64,000 bases of DNA from Bugulina stolonifera (lineage: Eukaryota > Bryozoa > Gymnolaemata > Cheilostomatida > Bugulidae), in the NCBI GenBank assembly GCA_935421135.1, contig OW285189.1, positions 21,950,298-22,014,297 on the forward strand. The letters run 5' to 3'. The position numbers and the translations under genes are program-made. The first letter of the stretch is position 1; every line of letters starts with the position of its first letter. The notes under the pieces are model-generated. The model was not told the origin of the DNA and did no database searches. It saw nothing but the letters and a program-made list of their open reading frames with translations. Shown here piece after piece: positions 41,991-56,900 of the stretch.

Positions 41991-44900
41991 ATGGCTTTAA
42001 TCACTCCCCCAACTAATGGATACCTTCACAATGGTGTGGACTCTGCTCACGATACTCTGTACCACTGTATGAAGGATTACAAACATGGCCCCAACTCGAG
42101 GATGAGTATCACATTCAACAGCAGTAAAGGACTAACTAATGCACCCGGGCAAAATAACTGCTTCCTCAACTCGGCAGTGCAGGTAAATAAATTATTTTTG
42201 CATTTATATTTATTCATTGAATATTTTTGTCAAAACAGATTTCTAACATGCATATATTAGCTTGGAATAGAAACTTTGTAAATTCAGTTTATTTGAATGT
42301 TCACCTTTTCACTTAGTTCCGTATTGGCTAGTCGGGCGACATCTGTCACCACTTTATTGTAAAGTAGTTGGAGTGGCTATGTATGATCATAGTAATTATT
42401 ATTGTAAAGTAAATCCCTCAAAGTAGAGCCTATAATGCTAGATCTATATTTTGTTGTATATCCATGGCAACGACAGTTTCAACTTAGGTATACTTGGAAA
42501 CTAGTGAATTAACATAATCCCATTACAAGTGATTACATTATCAAAGGCATCATCTGCACATCTTTATATCTAGTGACTGGATGCAAAGCACCCTGCCACC
42601 CTGGCCCTAGCAGATGTGTGTGGTGAACTTGTATATCCTTTGCACACCTGTAGAATAGTGATAGTATTATAATTGGAACCATACTGTATATTTCACTGTT
42701 CTCCATCTGTATAAACTATACCCTAGCCAACAAGAGACATAATGACCTCATACATGTAGTACATGTATATTCATATCGATAGTACTTTGGCTTGGTTAGT
42801 ATAAAACCTCTAAAATAGATATAAACTGACGGAGGGTTTCAAACTACGATTTCAAAACAGTATTCTGTGCCACGTCTACTATTGGATTTGTAGGCCTCCA
42901 TTTATACTGTAACGGTAGTCCCCATTTAAATGATGTGTCTTTTCTTAATTTGAAAACTTCTTTTATTAATGCTCTGTTTAGTTTGACTGCTACCAACTCA
43001 CGTATGTCTTACATTACCAATTTATCAATGTTTCCGATGTGTGATTTTAGGTGCTGTGGCACTTGGATGCATTTAGACGAAGTTTCCGCCTGCTCTCAGG
43101 ACACTCTTGTATGGGAAATGCTTGTATATTCTGTGCTCTCAAAGTAAGTATATTATATAGATAAACACATAGCGTGGCATATTTACATGTAGTAGGCCTT
43201 ACATATATTTTTATGAAAGTCACAACTATTATCTTGGATAATAAAAATGTTATCACTAAGAGGTGTATGGGATTCCTACTACTATTTACTGGTGGTAGTT
43301 CAATAGTTACTAGTCACTACTATGGCTTGCAAACAAGAGACCCAGTAAAGAAAATAGTTTCTATTAATTAGCCCAAGAGAGCTATATTGTATTGTATTGT
43401 AGGCTATTTAGTTGACAATACAAATTGGCATTGTATTTATGTGTAGTATTTGCATGCATTCTCAATGCTAACATAACAAAGGGCTGAAAGAAACCTGTAA
43501 AAGACACTTTTAGTCACTACAGAAATAATTGATTACCAATTGTTGGTTGTGGGACAATATTTTCTTCATGTGATAATACATCAATATGTTGGCATGTGGC
43601 CAATGAATACATCAAATACATGTAGAATGTAGATGCCATCATCCATTATATTCACAATAATATTGGAGCTCTTGTTGAACTATATTGAATTCACAAATTG
43701 TAAGGTTGTAGAGGTCGATATGGTTGTGTAGGATTCATAGACACAAATTAACTTGGTTTCACTTCCAAACTGGCATTAAAACATGTAGACATGTGCTAAT
43801 ACAATAAAAGTTACTAAAGCTAAAAACTTATCAATGCCAATCATTATGCATACACTGATCACAAATGTTGTTGGCGACGCAATATTTGCTTAAGTTGATA
43901 ACACTGAGGTTAAAGTGCCCCTCGGACAATACAATAAGATTTACATAAAATGGCATACGCTCAGACGTGACTTATGATGAAATAGATTGAACAGGCAGTG
44001 TTTTTTATGTTTTTGCCCTGCCTATGTATCCAACTAGGGGATTAGTTTATCTAGCATCTCAAATTTTATTTGTACAAATTTCACAAGAGGTTAGCAAAAT
44101 AAACATTGACTTTCAGTAGTATATTCCTGTCACTTTGTACACATGAAACTGATAATATTGAAGCTACTATGCTGTCTGTATGCTGTCAGTTGTTCAGTTT
44201 GTAAAGGTAACTTGAGATTCTTTACACTGTCATATATAAGTGGTCACCCCTGCTGCTGCTGTCTAATATGATCAAATTAATATTTCGTATACTTTACACT
44301 TCATAGGTGATGTTTACTCAGTTCCAGTACAGTGACAAACAAGTACTGCCACCAGATGCCTTGCGTCAAGCCTTGTCAGAGACATTTCAGAATCAGCAGA
44401 GGTTCCAGATGGGATTTATGGACGATGCTGCAGAGTGCTTTGTAAGCTGACTGTATTTGTATAGACAGTAGGACTTAAAAACCCTTTGATGTTACTGTGT
44501 ATGATGATAGTAATCTCATGTTAATCTCCCTTTGTGGCCTCGCCACCTTCTTGGCCCAATTTATACATCTCATTTGAATACTAATATCTAGAGCCGTTTC
44601 CCATTTGTCGAGGACAAGTTTTTTAAACACCGCCTTTGACTTGGCTATTGACTAGGTGTCCTGGCGCTAATTACTGATTATCTATCATAATAATCTAATG
44701 TATTATATTCAGTGAATGTCTAAACATAGGACTTATTCAAGCTGAAGAGTGGCAGTATATGTATAATAATAATATATTCAGGTCTCCTTATGCCAGTGCT
44801 TTTTGTAATAATAATTGTTTAGGTTGAATGTTTAGATATCTGAAATCATAGTAGGGTTTTGTTATTGAGCTTCAGTTGTTCATATTTCTTATCCATGTCT

Positions 44901-47900
44901 GCATTATGTTTAGTATGAGGCTGTGTCGCTGTAAAAGGGTTTCATTACAGTAATTGTATCATCGTGACCCAGTGGCCTAGCCGTCCTCAATTTATAATCT
45001 CTGTATAGCCTCTGGCAGTCCATCCAACTATAGTACCTGCAAACAGACCATCATTCATATATTTTATGCAGGATTTTTCTGCAGCTACTGTCCGTAGTCA
45101 GTGTCCATCCAGGGTGCTTTACTGATTGTTATGTGATCAATCATCATCAATATATAATGCTATTGTGGTCCTGTCTTTAAAACTTCTCCTTTTCCACTTA
45201 CTCAATTGATTGATTGACTTGTTTAGGAGAATATCTTGACTAGAATGCACACACACATAGCCTCAGGAGAAAGTGAAGACAGTTGTACGGCACCCCACTG
45301 TATCCCCCATCGAAAGTTCTCAATGTCTGTGTCCGAACAGGTTAGTAAACCTCAGATGAAAAAAGTCAAGCCGACTAAAAATAATATATGCAGATGTCTA
45401 TGTCTTAGAATGATAGCTATATATAACATATATACTGTGAAACGTTTCCAAAAAGAGATTTATGGTCACTGATTTTATACTTTCATAGTAACACGAATTT
45501 AGTGACATTCGATTCATTTCAGTATTGATTATAGTATTGTATGTTCTGATTTCAGGTTGTATGTGGTGGTTGCTCAGCCAAATCAGAGCCATTTAACTTT
45601 AATGAGATGGTGTTCTATGTCAGTACCGGTGCCCTTGTGTAAGTACCCTATTACCTAGTCACCTGGACAGTTGTTATTCACCTGGTGGGCTTACCATGTT
45701 AGACATGACCAGCTGGAGGATCACACTGAGAGGGTCATGTGCGGTCTTGTTCAAAAGAGGAATTTGTTTTGAGAGAAATTGTCATAATAATGTGAATCAA
45801 CATTTCACCTATTTGGTTATTTGCTGATAGTTCTGTGTGAATCGGGTGATATTTGCATCTTCAATTTGTGAATAAGAGAGGGAGAGTCCATCGTCTTATC
45901 ACGCCATGCTACCAGACTCAACTTGTCAAACAAGTCTTCAGCCTTACATTCATACATGTTATTCACTTGGGTATGTTATGTAGAAAATAGGCTACAGTAG
46001 GCCTATATCTGTCAGCACTACCAATTTTAGATACATGTATACATTTATTCACTGATAAAGATAGGGCATGGGTTTGTGGTTGACTAGATTTACACGCACA
46101 CATGGTTGGTTGGGAGACAATGTTGAAATTTTTTACCAATAGTCAATATAATGTAAATGTTGGCCAAGGTCCACCTGTGTGCATGTATGGTTTATGTTAG
46201 GACCTCAAAACCTGTTATTTAGGCCTGAAAGTTGGCAACCTATATACATGTAGTTTCAACACACCCTCAAATTTATATTTTATGCACATAAATTGTGATT
46301 CAAACCAAACCATTTGGTTTCTAACTACTTTGTTTTATCTACCAATAGATTGTATATGGAGGATAGAATTACTGCCATGTTACTAGAGCATAACCAAAGT
46401 ATAATCAGATGCTGGAACCCAAAATTCTATATTTAATAACATAAATTGCACACCACATTTGTGGGTTAATAGCCTGTGGAATGTTATTAAGATAACTTTG
46501 GAGGTTGCCTATTATACCATGACAGTGGGATTTTGTTAGGCTGATACAATAACATTGAAATGTTTGTTATGTACAATATGGCTCTCCTATTCCACCTTTC
46601 TGCCTACCTGCATGATTCTGATAATAATTACAGGACTGAATTTAAATCCCATACAAGTGAAGAGCTTAGTAGACTCTCATTCTCTCAGTTACTTAAGAGT
46701 ACAGTGAGTAAAGGAGACATCAGATCTTGTCCAGTAAGTATACAAACAATGATCTGTTTCTCTATTTCCGCTGGCAATCCAAAATCACCAAAAGTATTTT
46801 CTCTTGAATTGGTGGTAATAAGGAAATCTCAGACCTCTTTGTGCACAAAGTGTATATACATTGAAAGTAATTCTTTGTAATCTATATCTACTAATCTTCC
46901 TATTTACCACAAACCATGAATTCAATCTATCAGAGAAGAAATAATCAGATGTATTATTCTTCACTGCATCCTGCTGAATTTATTCTACATTAAGATTTAC
47001 TTTTCTAATAGAAATGCATGTACTCTGTTATTACATGATTGTATAGTCAGCCTCCTATGCTGTCATTCAGCAGAGCTGAGGCTAACTCAACTATTACAAC
47101 TCCAACCTTGCACTCTTTTGTGGCCTTAAGCTACTTATCCTCACAAATAGACTTAATTATAAGCCATTTATGTATAATTTTTGCATTAAATGTTTGAAGT
47201 GTCTAGATATAGACATTAATAATATCCATTTGTACAATCAAATGGTGATCAGTAGAAAAACCCTTTCAAGGTAAAGATAAATAATGAGGTAGCTAGCAGT
47301 GTGTCTGATGTTCAGCCAAGAGACATTGGTGGTTGTAATTTCTTAAAATTAAATTTAATAAAGACGATTGTGGTAATGACACTTCTAGAAAAAAAATTAA
47401 TCACTATTTATATGTTGACACTTTGGATAATCAAATTGAACTTGGAAAGGAACACGGCCAATGAGGGATGGCAGTGGCAGAGGTTCAGTGCCGAATGTCA
47501 GATTGTTACATGTGTCAATCTTATGTTTGCAGGAGAACTGCGGCCAACTGGGGGAAAAGAGACGAGACCTTACCAATATACCCGATGTTGGTAAGTAGTC
47601 TACACCGATAGAGTGACACGCATAGCAATATTAGGTCACTTTCATTGCGCAAAATGCAGGAAATATTAATCTACAATAGTGTTTGACATGTTGTGAGATG
47701 TTTCGTGTTCCACACGACCGTTTGCTGCTCCAGGTTTATCAGGTGTCTGAAGCTGCATACTGTAGATGTTGGATTGTATTGGAATCGAGTGATGAGATGT
47801 ACATGTAGACCAAAGGGTTTCACATGTTGTTTTGCATAGAGCTTACCAGCTAATTCTGAAGGAATATTGGCAGGTTTTGTTATTGTCACATGTCAGGAGA

Positions 47901-50900
47901 CTGTTCCACCATCTCTGTGCCATCTGTGAGCCTGCTGTCAGTTGCTAGATCTGACAGCTTAACTGTCTTTGGTGCCGGCAGTTTGTAAGATCTCCAGTCT
48001 ACTGCCAAACCAGATATTAATATAGTTTGCACTTGCAGCCAGGATTATTAGTTGAAGTAATGGTAATGGTGCACCTCCCAGATATTATACTATTTGATTG
48101 GTGATTTGTACTGCTAAGATGCTTTCAATGCTTAATCTTCAAAGGATTAGAAAATAATAATTGCACTGTTCCTGTTTACTATTGGGTATTGTCTCTGGTA
48201 ATCTCCACCTGTACTGTAGGCTGATATCAGTTTACATAATGTTATAATATACTGTCTGTGTTGTGTAGTGTGTGGTAATTAAGTGTCTCTTGTTGAAAAG
48301 TGAAGTTTAATTATTTTTGACACACTGGCCCACAGTGAGAGACTGTTTAGTCTAGTTTACAGTAGCCACTGATTACCTAACCTGGATGATATGATGGATT
48401 GTTGGTATTATGTATTTAGATTTCTATCCTCTAGAGGTCCTCTCCAGTATACACCAGACCGCACTACCTTAGTACATATACAATGTTTACTATATAATAT
48501 ATTTATGTTAGCTTGTAATATATTACAATTATAATATCTAATATATATGCATATTATTACAGTGCATATTTGTTTGTAGTCCGATGAACACATACTAGGT
48601 ACCAATAAGGTGCAGCAAGTAATTTCATGCTTGTCAAGTTTTACTGCCAGCTGAAAAATATGATTAAACTTACTTGCTACCATCTCTAGGGTCTCATATC
48701 TATTTCGCTTACATGTTGTGATTGTAATGGATTAATATAATAGCTCTGCGTATTTTAACAGTGAGCATAGGACTGGTTTGGGAGAGTGCCAAGTCAGGTA
48801 GTCAGCACATCAGGGATGTAGTGAACTGTATTGGTACAACACTGAATCTTGGGGAGGTAAGCACCTTATATACATGTACATAGGGGGTTAATTGATGGCA
48901 ATTACCTGTTACGTAACATGGTATCATTTGATTATTACATAATATATATGTCAGCCTAATTCATAGCAGATGGAGGAAGTAGGTAGAGAATGCTAAAATT
49001 ATAATAATTCATACAATAGTTATTTGCCATGCAAAAAAAGGGGTAGTTGTTTTATAGATCGAGAATAGTATCATACTGTACATATTGAATTGCTCATAGG
49101 GAAGACAATTCACAGTGTTGACCAGCTTAGATAAAAAACATTAGCAGATGTAATAGCGAGGGTCTGGTGGTAGTCAGGGGTATGATGTACAAAGTCAGCA
49201 GGTGGTACGAGTAGATGCATTGGATATATTTTGTGTAAATATTGATCAATATAGTTGAACATAATTCGCTGCCATTGTTGGCCACGTAATGAAAGAACAA
49301 TCTGCCCACTTAATCCACTATTTAAATAAACTTGTTATGTAAACCTCAATCACCTAATCATCAGCAGGCCTTTGTAATGTCAAATTCTAAGCTAGCAAAT
49401 CTCAGGATAGATCAATATTCTATACCTGATGCTGATGATAAGTGTTCTTATTGAGCTATCTATCAAAATATTGTTTTACTGCCAACCACTATATTAATGT
49501 CTATTTACTGGGGTCTAGGTTCCCTTGACTAGAGTATAAATAACTTACCTTACTACCTTACTATAAATAATCCCCCAAAACCACTCAATTATCTACATGT
49601 CATTTGTGAATATAAATTAAACAGAGAAGGAGGGACTTAATTTTATACGAAACATTTGCAAAACAGTATTAATTATTCCAATTTCTCCGTTTGATAACCT
49701 GGTTGCATATAGAGTTGTCAGGGTGTTATCATAATTATTGTAATAGGATGGTCATATTACGGTAACCCACCGCACATTCATCATCGATGGCCAACTAGAA
49801 GATATTATATCTTACTGCTTACTGCCCCTGACACGCAAGTCAAATAAACTTCTACTGCCAATCTATCATAATGATAATACATGGGGGACATATACTGTTT
49901 TTATTGCCAATAATATTGTATTATTCTATTTGTTGTTGTAGATGTTCCACTCCACACCTGCTGATGGCAGTGAGGGTGGTCGCAGCTCGCCCCCACTTTC
50001 ACCTCTACAGCTTGTAGGAGTTGTATGCTATTATGGTAAACATTATTCTACCTTCTTCTTTCACTCTAAAGTGCATGAGTGGATCTATTTTGATGATGCT
50101 TCTGTCAAACAGGTGGGTTTTCTCATGCACCTTCTACTGTGTGTTATTATTATAGGTAATCTAATTAGTAGACCTAGACTATGTGTGCAGCTGGTGGTTA
50201 AGAAAAGATAACTTCAATAGTGCATATGGAGGGTCTACTGACTATTATATACTATGTACTTGTATATATGGATAAGGGGCCCATTGTGACAGCTCTACCT
50301 TGACTACTATTGCACATCTACATGATTGTATTGTTACACTGTCCTACTAACTGGGTTCAATAGGTGGCCATGATTACTACTTGCACTTGTCCTTAGGATT
50401 TCATTAGTTCTTGAGGGATAAGAATTGAATCTAATGAAAATATAACCTGATATTATATAGTGTGCTCCTGTCATTAAGCACTCTACATTCACCTCAAGGG
50501 TCATTTCAATCCTACAATTAGGTGGTAGCTCTATGTATTGTAGCAAACTTGTACCTACTTGTAACACAGGCGCTGAGATAATGAAACATTATTTGATAGA
50601 ACAGTCAGTAACAATAGACTGGGTTTTAAACCCTTCAAAACTGCAGGTGGGGCTCGTGCTGATTCATTCATTTTTTGGAGCCCAGATTACAGTGGCCGGT
50701 AGCAGTGGAATGTACATATAAACCTGCTAATTTCATGATTTCCTCCTCAACACATGAGAGACTAGGTATATATGGCTGTCAGAGGAGGACATACATGTAG
50801 AATAGTATGGCCTCGGCTGTCAAATGCTCTTTACTACATATTCTACAGCCTCTATCCATGACCTCAAACACATTGTGTTTACTTTATACACTCACAATGT

Positions 50901-53900
50901 TTACGTTACACATACAAATTGATGATATATTGTAATTGATGCAATGTTTATATGTTTTCCTGGACTTTAGATTAGCCCAAGTTGGTCTAAGGTTTGTGAG
51001 AAGCTTTGTAAGGGCAGACATCAGCCCCTCCTACTCCTCTACATGAATCCAAACACTGAGGCTGTCAATGTAGGCTCTGCTCCTAAATTCAGTACCATGG
51101 CACCAGGCTACGAGTGGAAGAACGAAGGTATATTGACTATAGCTGTGCTCTACTTTATATAGACTACCTGTCATATTCTGTATCAACTGAAAGCAATATG
51201 TCATACCTTACAAGATGAGGAAAACTCTCTAACTGTTCGCTACTGTACTTTCTACAAAGGAAATTTCAAAATAATAATTTTTCATTTAAAAATGAGGCAG
51301 AGTGTGAGTAATGACAAGTTATTAATAGGAAAAGTTGAAGTACCAGCCAACTCTTTTATCTAGGAATTCATTACCATAATGCTGCATAGTACATTCTGTT
51401 CTGTACTATTCAGTCTGCTGGCTATACGTTACCTTGCTGACTAAGGTGCTGATCATCGTGAGACAATCATTATAGTATTATTTGTTTTTTCATATATTTT
51501 TAGACCACAATGAGCCAATTAATGGAATATCAAAGAGTCACATAGCTGATCCGAGTTCTTATCCTCACCAAAAGTCTACAAGGAGGGGTGTCTACCCCAC
51601 ACCACCCGACCAAAGGATGGATAGTAGGTAAGAGTAAAGTTCAGAGTAATAATAATATCTTCACACACACACACACCACCACCTGCAGCAGATGATGTAA
51701 TGTTACTAATGTTGTGCCATGGCTATTAAAGGCTATTGCGAATATTCACCTTTGTTGAGAAATATAAAGTTGATGTTATGCTACCAGGTAAAATAGCCCA
51801 TTAGTTCTACAATTATAGAAATTAACTGAACCATATTTTAAACTCCAATTTAAACTATAATTGAAAGGGCATGTAGTTCATTGAAATGACCAAGCACCTA
51901 AATTACATGTAAATTACTCTTTTTATTGCTAGTCTATTTATGATATGTTTCATGTAGGCCTACTAGTATATATGGATACATTATTGGCTCTATCACTGTT
52001 CTGTATTATTAGGTAGGCCAATATAGCCATCTACCTGTAGGCACTATAATTATTCCAGTGTGATTATAGTGTTGGATTACTGTTAGTTAGTACTCCAATG
52101 GGATTATTAGTACATCCACCTATATATGAGTCATTTGGCTGTCCTAAACACTAAGATAATTGTTATGGCAACTTGAGATGGTTATTGTGATGTAGTTCAT
52201 TATGATGCAGGTTTATGGGGGAACAACAATGGATCACTTTGGTTTTTACTTCTAAATAGAGTTAGAATTTGAATAAATCACCCCAAGTCTGTGTCCAATG
52301 GCAACCAGAATATAAGGGATGCGTTTCCTTAGGGTTTCCTGTTTTCTTTTCACTAAGAGATGGAATATAATTTGTAGGTACGATGAGGTGGATGAGGCGT
52401 ATGCTGCCAGACACTTCTACAAAGACAGGAGAACAGCACACACTGACAGACAGACATCTGCAGTGTCCAACTCATCAACAGCTCTCTCTAGACAGGACTC
52501 TGGTGTCAGCACCCAGTCCTCACGGTCACAGCCCTCCTCTGTTATAGAGAGTGACGCAGCTAGTAGAATCTCATCTGTTCTCACTCAGCATTCCTCAGAC
52601 AGTGGATCATCTGGTCACCAACTCACCAGGCAGGAGTCTGACACGGCTTCTTCCTACTGTAGTCGTAGCTCTAGGACTTCCACTCTCTCTACTTGTAAGT
52701 GTTACAACATGTCCTAATGCTATGTAAGCCCAAGATTAGTACATGGGTTGGGTGTGTGCAGTGTATGTGCTGTTGTCAGGGTTATGTATTATACGCTTCA
52801 AGGCATCATTTAAGCAGAAGCACCTGGGGAATGGGAGTGTCTATATACAGTTTACCCTACTCATGGCAGAGCTAGGCGTATGCACTCATTGTAGAGCCGT
52901 GTGAGCTACCTTATAGATAGAGATAGAATATCTCTACAAGTGCTGCCTGTTTAACATCTAGTATACAGAGTGTGAGAATGTGGATATACACATCAATCTC
53001 CCACACTCCCTTGCACATGATCTCTATCAGTCATCTTCATTCGAGTTCATTGAAGTCTACGTAATTGTTCAGTCAATATCCTTACGCTCATTACAAACGC
53101 ATGTAACATTCATGTCGGAACTCTGTATTGAACAGATGAAATTAGTTTAATAGTCATTCTTATTGTACAAAATATCTATTCAAATGTTGATTGCATATAG
53201 TTTCATAATTTCACAATGATCAAATTGCTACAAAACTATATAACTTCTTTAGCTGTATACAAAATCTATTCAATCTTCTTATTGTCATGCTCAGTGGGTT
53301 GATCTATCACTCTGTCACTCTACTGGCACTACATGAGCTGGCTTAATAGCTTTAGTTAGCCTAACCACTCAACTCATGATTGATAATCACAAACACATGG
53401 AATCTCCCTGTATCTGTAGTGTATTATGCCTGCAGCATGTATACATTGTATTGTATATATACATAGTGCCTGTATTGGATGTAAAGCAAAAAGCCATAAC
53501 AACATTTCCACCTGTATATATTTAGTAGTGAGTCAATATTACAAATTTAATTTACTTGATTACATATTATATTGTATACAGAACTACCTAACTGCGAGAT
53601 TTTATTCCTACTTTTTGTAATAATAATTACTACGTATATGCATACACCTTTACTACTACACCCAAGCATTCTAAAATTGTACAGTAATACACACAATACG
53701 AAACTATTTATAATTTATTGAAGACTAACTATAATAGATCTATCGTTTATTAATAGGTGTTTTTATGTAACCGTTTTTCTAACTGTATTATGCATATATT
53801 ATATGTCTATATTATATTATATGTATATATTATATGTATATATTATATGTATATACTTTTGTTTGTAGTTTCCTCAGCTGTGGAGAGTGAGGATACTGGG

Positions 53901-56900
53901 TATGTTGGACTACATAGTAATGGCGGTTATCAGACCGACCTTACTCCAGAGAAGAAAAGAGATAAACAGAAAACGTCTTTAAAGAAGAAGAAGATGAAGA
54001 ATAGACTAGATGCTGACGTTATGAGGTCAGTACACTATTGTAGTAAATATATGCTGTAGGAATACTGTAGAATATTGTCATGTTATGTACTGTTGTAGAT
54101 AGAAAGGCATAGCAAAACTACTTGCTACTATGCTAACAATTGATTCAATCATTGTATAATACTAGTGTAGGTAAAATATTGTGTCAAAGGCTCTTCTAGA
54201 CAGTTTTATTGATCTGAATTGAAGACAAATAAAGGGTTAGGCAACTGAAAGTTTACAGTAAAGTATACTATGACAGTCATACTGTATAACATAATAAATA
54301 AATGTAAATATTAGCAGTAATCAAACATCATGGCCAGATAGAACTTGGCGCTCTTCCAATTATCATGATATTTGCTGGAGTTGTGGGTTGTTTGACTAAT
54401 GAGAACACAACTTGATATCTGTTGAAATTACATTCAATCAGATGTACAGTTTAATGACATTATTGTAATATGTTATGAGGGGATTAGCTCAAGGTGTGTT
54501 TGGAAATCAGTCAAACAGATAATTTACATACATATATTATTATTTTATTTTTTATTTATTACCTCAAATGAAATGCGGTGCAATAAAAATTTCCCCTTAC
54601 AAGTTTTATATTCATATTGGGATTGTTATGTTTGTAAGCTTACTGTAATATACCCTAACTACATGTACTGTATGTCACAGTGGTCTTAGTGGTATGGTGC
54701 AGGTGCACCATACTTTGCAATATGTTTCGTAACTACAGCAATTAACTGTTCTTATTTTGACGTAGATATCACTCAAAGAGCCAAGCTTCACTACTTGATG
54801 TGCACCATCAAAGTTACGACGACTCCAGTTTACCCCGTGATAGTTATAACAGTACAGACACTCCTGATCAAAAGTCATTTTCTTATGCAACACTTCCACG
54901 TAAGAAGAGGGCTACACCAGGCACCCAACAGCCCGCTATCCCAGTTAAAAGTCCTGAAGCTACGTTACCCCCTAAAGGTGTAAACAGTACAGGTATAGAT
55001 TGATATGATAGTATATTACAGTCTAAGGTTTCCTAATGTACTAAGGTTGTATATTCACTGCGTTGTGTAACTGTTGACGCTACATAATATGTCAAATTTG
55101 ATTGAATAAGAATACTGTGCTATATCATATTACCTGACTACAACAACTACATGTGTTTGCTTATAGATGGAGTTACTTCTCTCACTGACACAAATCCAGT
55201 ACTTAGCATAAACTCTAGAATCCAGATGTTCAATGGGATGAACGATCAGCCTGTTGCACAAAAAACTCTGCCCTGTAGTAAGCCGCCTGAGCTAAAGCCT
55301 CTTCTTCATATTAATGGAAATGATAAAGAGAGTGAGAGTGCGTCGTATATTAGCCGCAGTAGCGTGGAGAAAATACTGAATCAGCAGCGTAAGGTGTGTG
55401 TAGCAAGCTGTACCATACTAACTACTACAACAGAACATCTAGTGTGGAAATGTATTCCTACAGCAACCTATGTTCCATTGCTTTCAGAATCAGAAATTAA
55501 AAACTGTACTATGGTCTACTTAGAACCAAAAACCTTTCAAGTTTATGTACATGCCCATGACTAAAAATGTACATGACAAATATTATGCACTGCAGGGTGT
55601 TTAATGATATTCCATCTTAATCACATAAGATGTATAGTTGTTGCTGACCGCATTAGGTCATTCTCAAAAAATGGCGAACCTTCTGCTATCGGATTCTAAA
55701 AAAATTTTAAGTTCTATATTATTCCAATTTTATGTTATATCTGCTTTATATTCATCCATGATAACACTATTTCAGGCGTCATCTCGGTCAGCAATGAAGA
55801 TGATTAGGCCAACGTATGAGGAACAGTTTGTATTACCAGAAGAGTATACTACCGGGCCGGAGAACAAGCGATCTGATATGAAGTTTGATTTCACTGCAGA
55901 TAACACCTCTCTGAGTTCACTCAAAGATTCTGGTTACAGGTTTGTACTCTAATATTCCAGTTAGTAGTTTGAAGGGACTTGTCATTTTATGATAGTCAAG
56001 ATTTAGTTGAGTTAAAGTAATTCTTGTGTTTTCAATAATTTTGCTAGAAATTAGTTGCTGGTATTTGCTATGCCAATGGATTTACTGTTCTACTTGTGTT
56101 ACAGAAGTCTGGGAGATAGAGGGAGCAACTCTGCCAGTAGCGTATCCAGTCTCTCTACAGAGTCCCCAACCATGAACCGCTCCTTTAACTTTGACATACG
56201 AGAGCACATTTACTGCGAGCCTGCTCCTCTAGCATCCAGCGATCACATAAATCAAGGTATTTTCTTAATGTGACGGCTGTATTGATTGCCATCAACTGTT
56301 ATATGACAGATAGCTCCTTATACTTCTATTAATCGTCTACTAATCTCATGAATGTATATACCTACCTAGTCTTTAACCAGCTAATTCATTACCGAGTCTG
56401 ATTATTTTTAGTAATCTTGGATTATAAAACCGATTGTATTACTTCTGTTCTGAGTTTAATTATAATTGTTGGGCTATTATTATAACAACTTGACCTTTTT
56501 AATTCATTGTGTTGTAATGCCAGTTTTATCTAAAATTGTTTTTATGAGTATTTCTGTGATGTGGAATATATAAGACATACAGTCTCCTTGAGATATACTA
56601 TCATCTTGCAACCATTAATTTAATGAAAACCATTTATTGAACTTTTCTTCTGGTCTATAATTTTTATTGATTGAAACTTTATAATTAGTATAATTTATTT
56701 CAATGACTAAACATTTCCATTCTCCAGGGTTTATATTATAATTATTGACGTGAGCTCATCATATGATTTTATATGTAGATGAGATGAATCACGCCGACTC
56801 AGCTAGTGATGACTTTGACTTCCCTCCACCACCAGACGAGTTGCTAAGTAACGGCAGCAACCACACCAAACAGCTGTCGGAGGCAAGTATTCTCTCCGAG

